From positions 1-7,686 of the forward strand of contig JANNFI010000124.1 of assembly GCA_031379665.1 (NCBI GenBank): DNA of 7,686 nt. The letters are read 5' to 3'. Position numbers and translations under genes: made by a program. Positions 6,337-7,686 of this stretch are shown here, in pieces. The notes under the pieces are model-generated. The model saw only the letters and a program-made list of their open reading frames with translations, made no database searches and was not told the DNA's origin. The number at the start of each line of letters is the position of its first letter. Position 1 is the first letter of the stretch. Source of the stretch: SZUA-254 sp031379665. Its GTDB lineage: Bacteria > Bacteroidota > Ignavibacteria > UBA10030 > SZUA-254.

Positions 6337-7686
6337 TTACCTCAGCGCGGCGACGATGTCGAGTATCAGGGCCGGGAGCGTCGTGAACGAATACTCCCGT
6401 TCGACGCGCTCCTCCACCTGGTGGGCGCCGAAACCCCAGGGCCCCGCGTTGACGACCGGCAAGTCGACCTGGCCGATGGCGTCGACGTCGAGCGAATAGA
6501 GCTCGCCCCATCCCGGCATCTCGTCCGTGAGTCCGGAGAAGCTCTTTCGTATTTCCGGCTCGAGGCGAAGGTAACTCATATCGGATATATACGGATAGAA
6601 TTGTCTCAGCGTGACGGCTCGCCCATCGTGGGTGCGGCGGCCGTCGACGACCGACCGGACGGCGGCGCCGAAGGGACCCCGGTCGGGAGCGATGTACGGA
6701 TAGAACGGCGGCAGGAACGCGAGGACGACAACCGGGTCGGTGTCGTCGAGCAAATCGAGGAGGGCGCCGATCATCGCGAACCCGGCTTCCCGGGCGTCTG
6801 CGCCGTGGGACGGTGGTCGAACCGCGGTAAGCGCCGCCTGAACCGTCGATGCCCCCGCCTTCGCCACGGCCATCAGGAGGATCTCGGACCAGGTCCTCGT
6901 CGCGACCTTCCAGCGCAGGGGCCGGTGCGGGATGTCCGCCGCGGCGCAATGTTCACGGTGGCTGGTGTCGAGTGCGGCGACGTATTCACTCACGATCCGG
7001 TCCGATTTCTCCCGGAGGGTCTGCAGTATCTGTGACGGAGGGTTCGATGTCGTGAATATATTGAAGTACGCCCACCCGGACGGCGACGTCATCACGTTAT
7101 ATCCGTCCTTCGCGTCGGTGACCTTGAGCGTCACCGGCGGCGGAGCGGTGCCCGAGAAGTCGTTGCTGCCGTCGATGCCGACGATGAGGCGTGAGAGGAG
7201 GCCCATTGCGTGGAATCCACTGAAATATTCTCCCGCGTGGGTCTGGAACCCGCGAACGTACACGCCGGCGAGCATTTTTCCCACCGTTCCCTCCCAGACG
7301 TGCCGTTCAGGATCGCCGGCGTACCGCTCGGTGGTGTAATCCACGTTGATCACGCCGAGCAACTCGCAGGGCGTGCCGCCGGTGAGCGCGGCCGCGGCAT
7401 GCGCGTCGGAGGGGTCGGCGGCGGGATTACCCTTGAGCGCAGAGATCAGGCCGATCGCCCGGAGCACTCCCGACGACTCCACCTCTTCGTCGCAGGTCGC
7501 GACGAACAATACCGAGACGTCCGGCGGGGAGTTCCGCCAGCGTTCCATCAGCTTCATCGCCACCGCGATTCCCGATTTCATGTCGAGGGAGCCGCGCCCG
7601 TACAGGAAGCCGTCGTCGTCACCGCCCGGGGGGTGAAGCCGCTGGCCGGAGGATTCGGGCACTGTATCGAAGTGACCCATCAGGAC
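6337..7686 (-). CDS. rocB: RocB-type M20 family zinc metallohydrolase, N-terminus cut by right edge
   Basis: The frame is open at the right edge (…VLMGHFDTVP), so roughly the first 80-120 residues of a protein usually near 550 are missing. Numbering from the internal Met at 7680, the M20 metal site is complete: His3 in GHFDTVP, Asp33 in GRGSLDMKSG, catalytic Glu65 and ligand Glu66 in CDEEVESSG, Asp114 in INVDYT, and a late His420 in GFGAH. The RocB subgroup is indicated by GTVGKMLAGV followed by THAGEYFSG (147-155), which lies in the dimerisation domain, and by DPVVVLAFLPPFYPYI and FYPYISDMSYL in the C-terminal half. RocB lies in the arginine-utilisation locus of Bacillus, but its reaction is not well established; an amidohydrolase or deacylase acting on an amino-acid derivative is likely. 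It ends 217 bases before gdhA, on the same strand. The rocB label is by family resemblance. Confidence 0.85.
   Translation of the reverse strand, partial: VLMGHFDTVPESSGQRLHPPGGDDDGFLYGRGSLDMKSGIAVAMKLMERWRNSPPDVSVLFVATCDEEVESSGVLRAIGLISALKGNPAADPSDAHAAAALTGGTPCELLGVINVDYTTERYAGDPERHVWEGTVGKMLAGVYVRGFQTHAGEYFSGFHAMGLLSRLIVGIDGSNDFSGTAPPPVTLKVTDAKDGYNVMTSPSGWAYFNIFTTSNPPSQILQTLREKSDRIVSEYVAALDTSHREHCAAADIPHRPLRWKVATRTWSEILLMAVAKAGASTVQAALTAVRPPSHGADAREAGFAMIGALLDLLDDTDPVVVLAFLPPFYPYIAPDRGPFGAAVRSVVDGRRTHDGRAVTLRQFYPYISDMSYLRLEPEIRKSFSGLTDEMPGWGELYSLDVDAIGQVDLPVVNAGPWGFGAHQVEERVEREYSFTTLPALILDIVAALR

Noticed and set aside
6116..6949. A 277-codon minus-strand frame across the end of rocB and the gdhA upstream region
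   Set aside because: It is out of frame with rocB, has low-complexity Arg/Gly/Pro content, and most of it overlaps the motif-bearing RocB frame.

Overview
The window is GC-rich, densely coding bacterial DNA. Recognisable Shine-Dalgarno boxes and a classical signal peptide support a bacterium. The lineage cannot be fixed from the sequence; the protein style (a histidine-kinase-type sensor domain joined to a PEP-synthase-like ATP-grasp, and a hexameric-type glutamate dehydrogenase) would suit an uncultivated Gram-negative phylum such as Spirochaetota, Acidobacteriota or a former deltaproteobacterial group. That placement is inference. All five genes I can support lie on the minus strand, so the biological order runs from the right edge to the left edge.

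Right to left: (1) 7686-6337, a RocB-type M20 metallohydrolase that enters the window already open, with a full set of zinc-site residues. (2) A 217-bp intergenic region with weak hairpins after rocB, a hyphenated palindrome over an extended -10-like element, and AT-rich promoter-like sequence. (3) 6119-4833, a complete glutamate dehydrogenase. (4) 4842-3079, a PEP synthase/PPDK-type ATP-grasp protein that overlaps the end of gdhA. (5) 3078-319, a second, larger paralogue with an N-terminal sensor domain, whose ATG directly follows the previous TAG. (6) A 181-bp intergenic region with a candidate promoter and a perfect 12-bp palindrome. (7) 137-1, the start of a gene for an exported protein, cut by the left edge.

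The unusual part is the pair of PEP-synthase-like proteins. Both keep every ATP-site residue I can match to pyruvate phosphate dikinase. Neither has the swivelling phosphohistidine domain or the PEP/pyruvate TIM barrel that a real dikinase needs. Instead both end in a shared C-terminal module marked by GRWGS and, about 35-40 residues later, G[ST]HFF. They are packed into one transcription unit with gdhA, so a link to glutamate/2-oxoglutarate metabolism is reasonable, either as a regulatory phosphotransfer pair or as an unrecognised ATP-dependent enzyme. RocB next to a glutamate dehydrogenase recalls the Bacillus roc arginine-catabolism genes and points to an amino-acid-catabolism neighbourhood.
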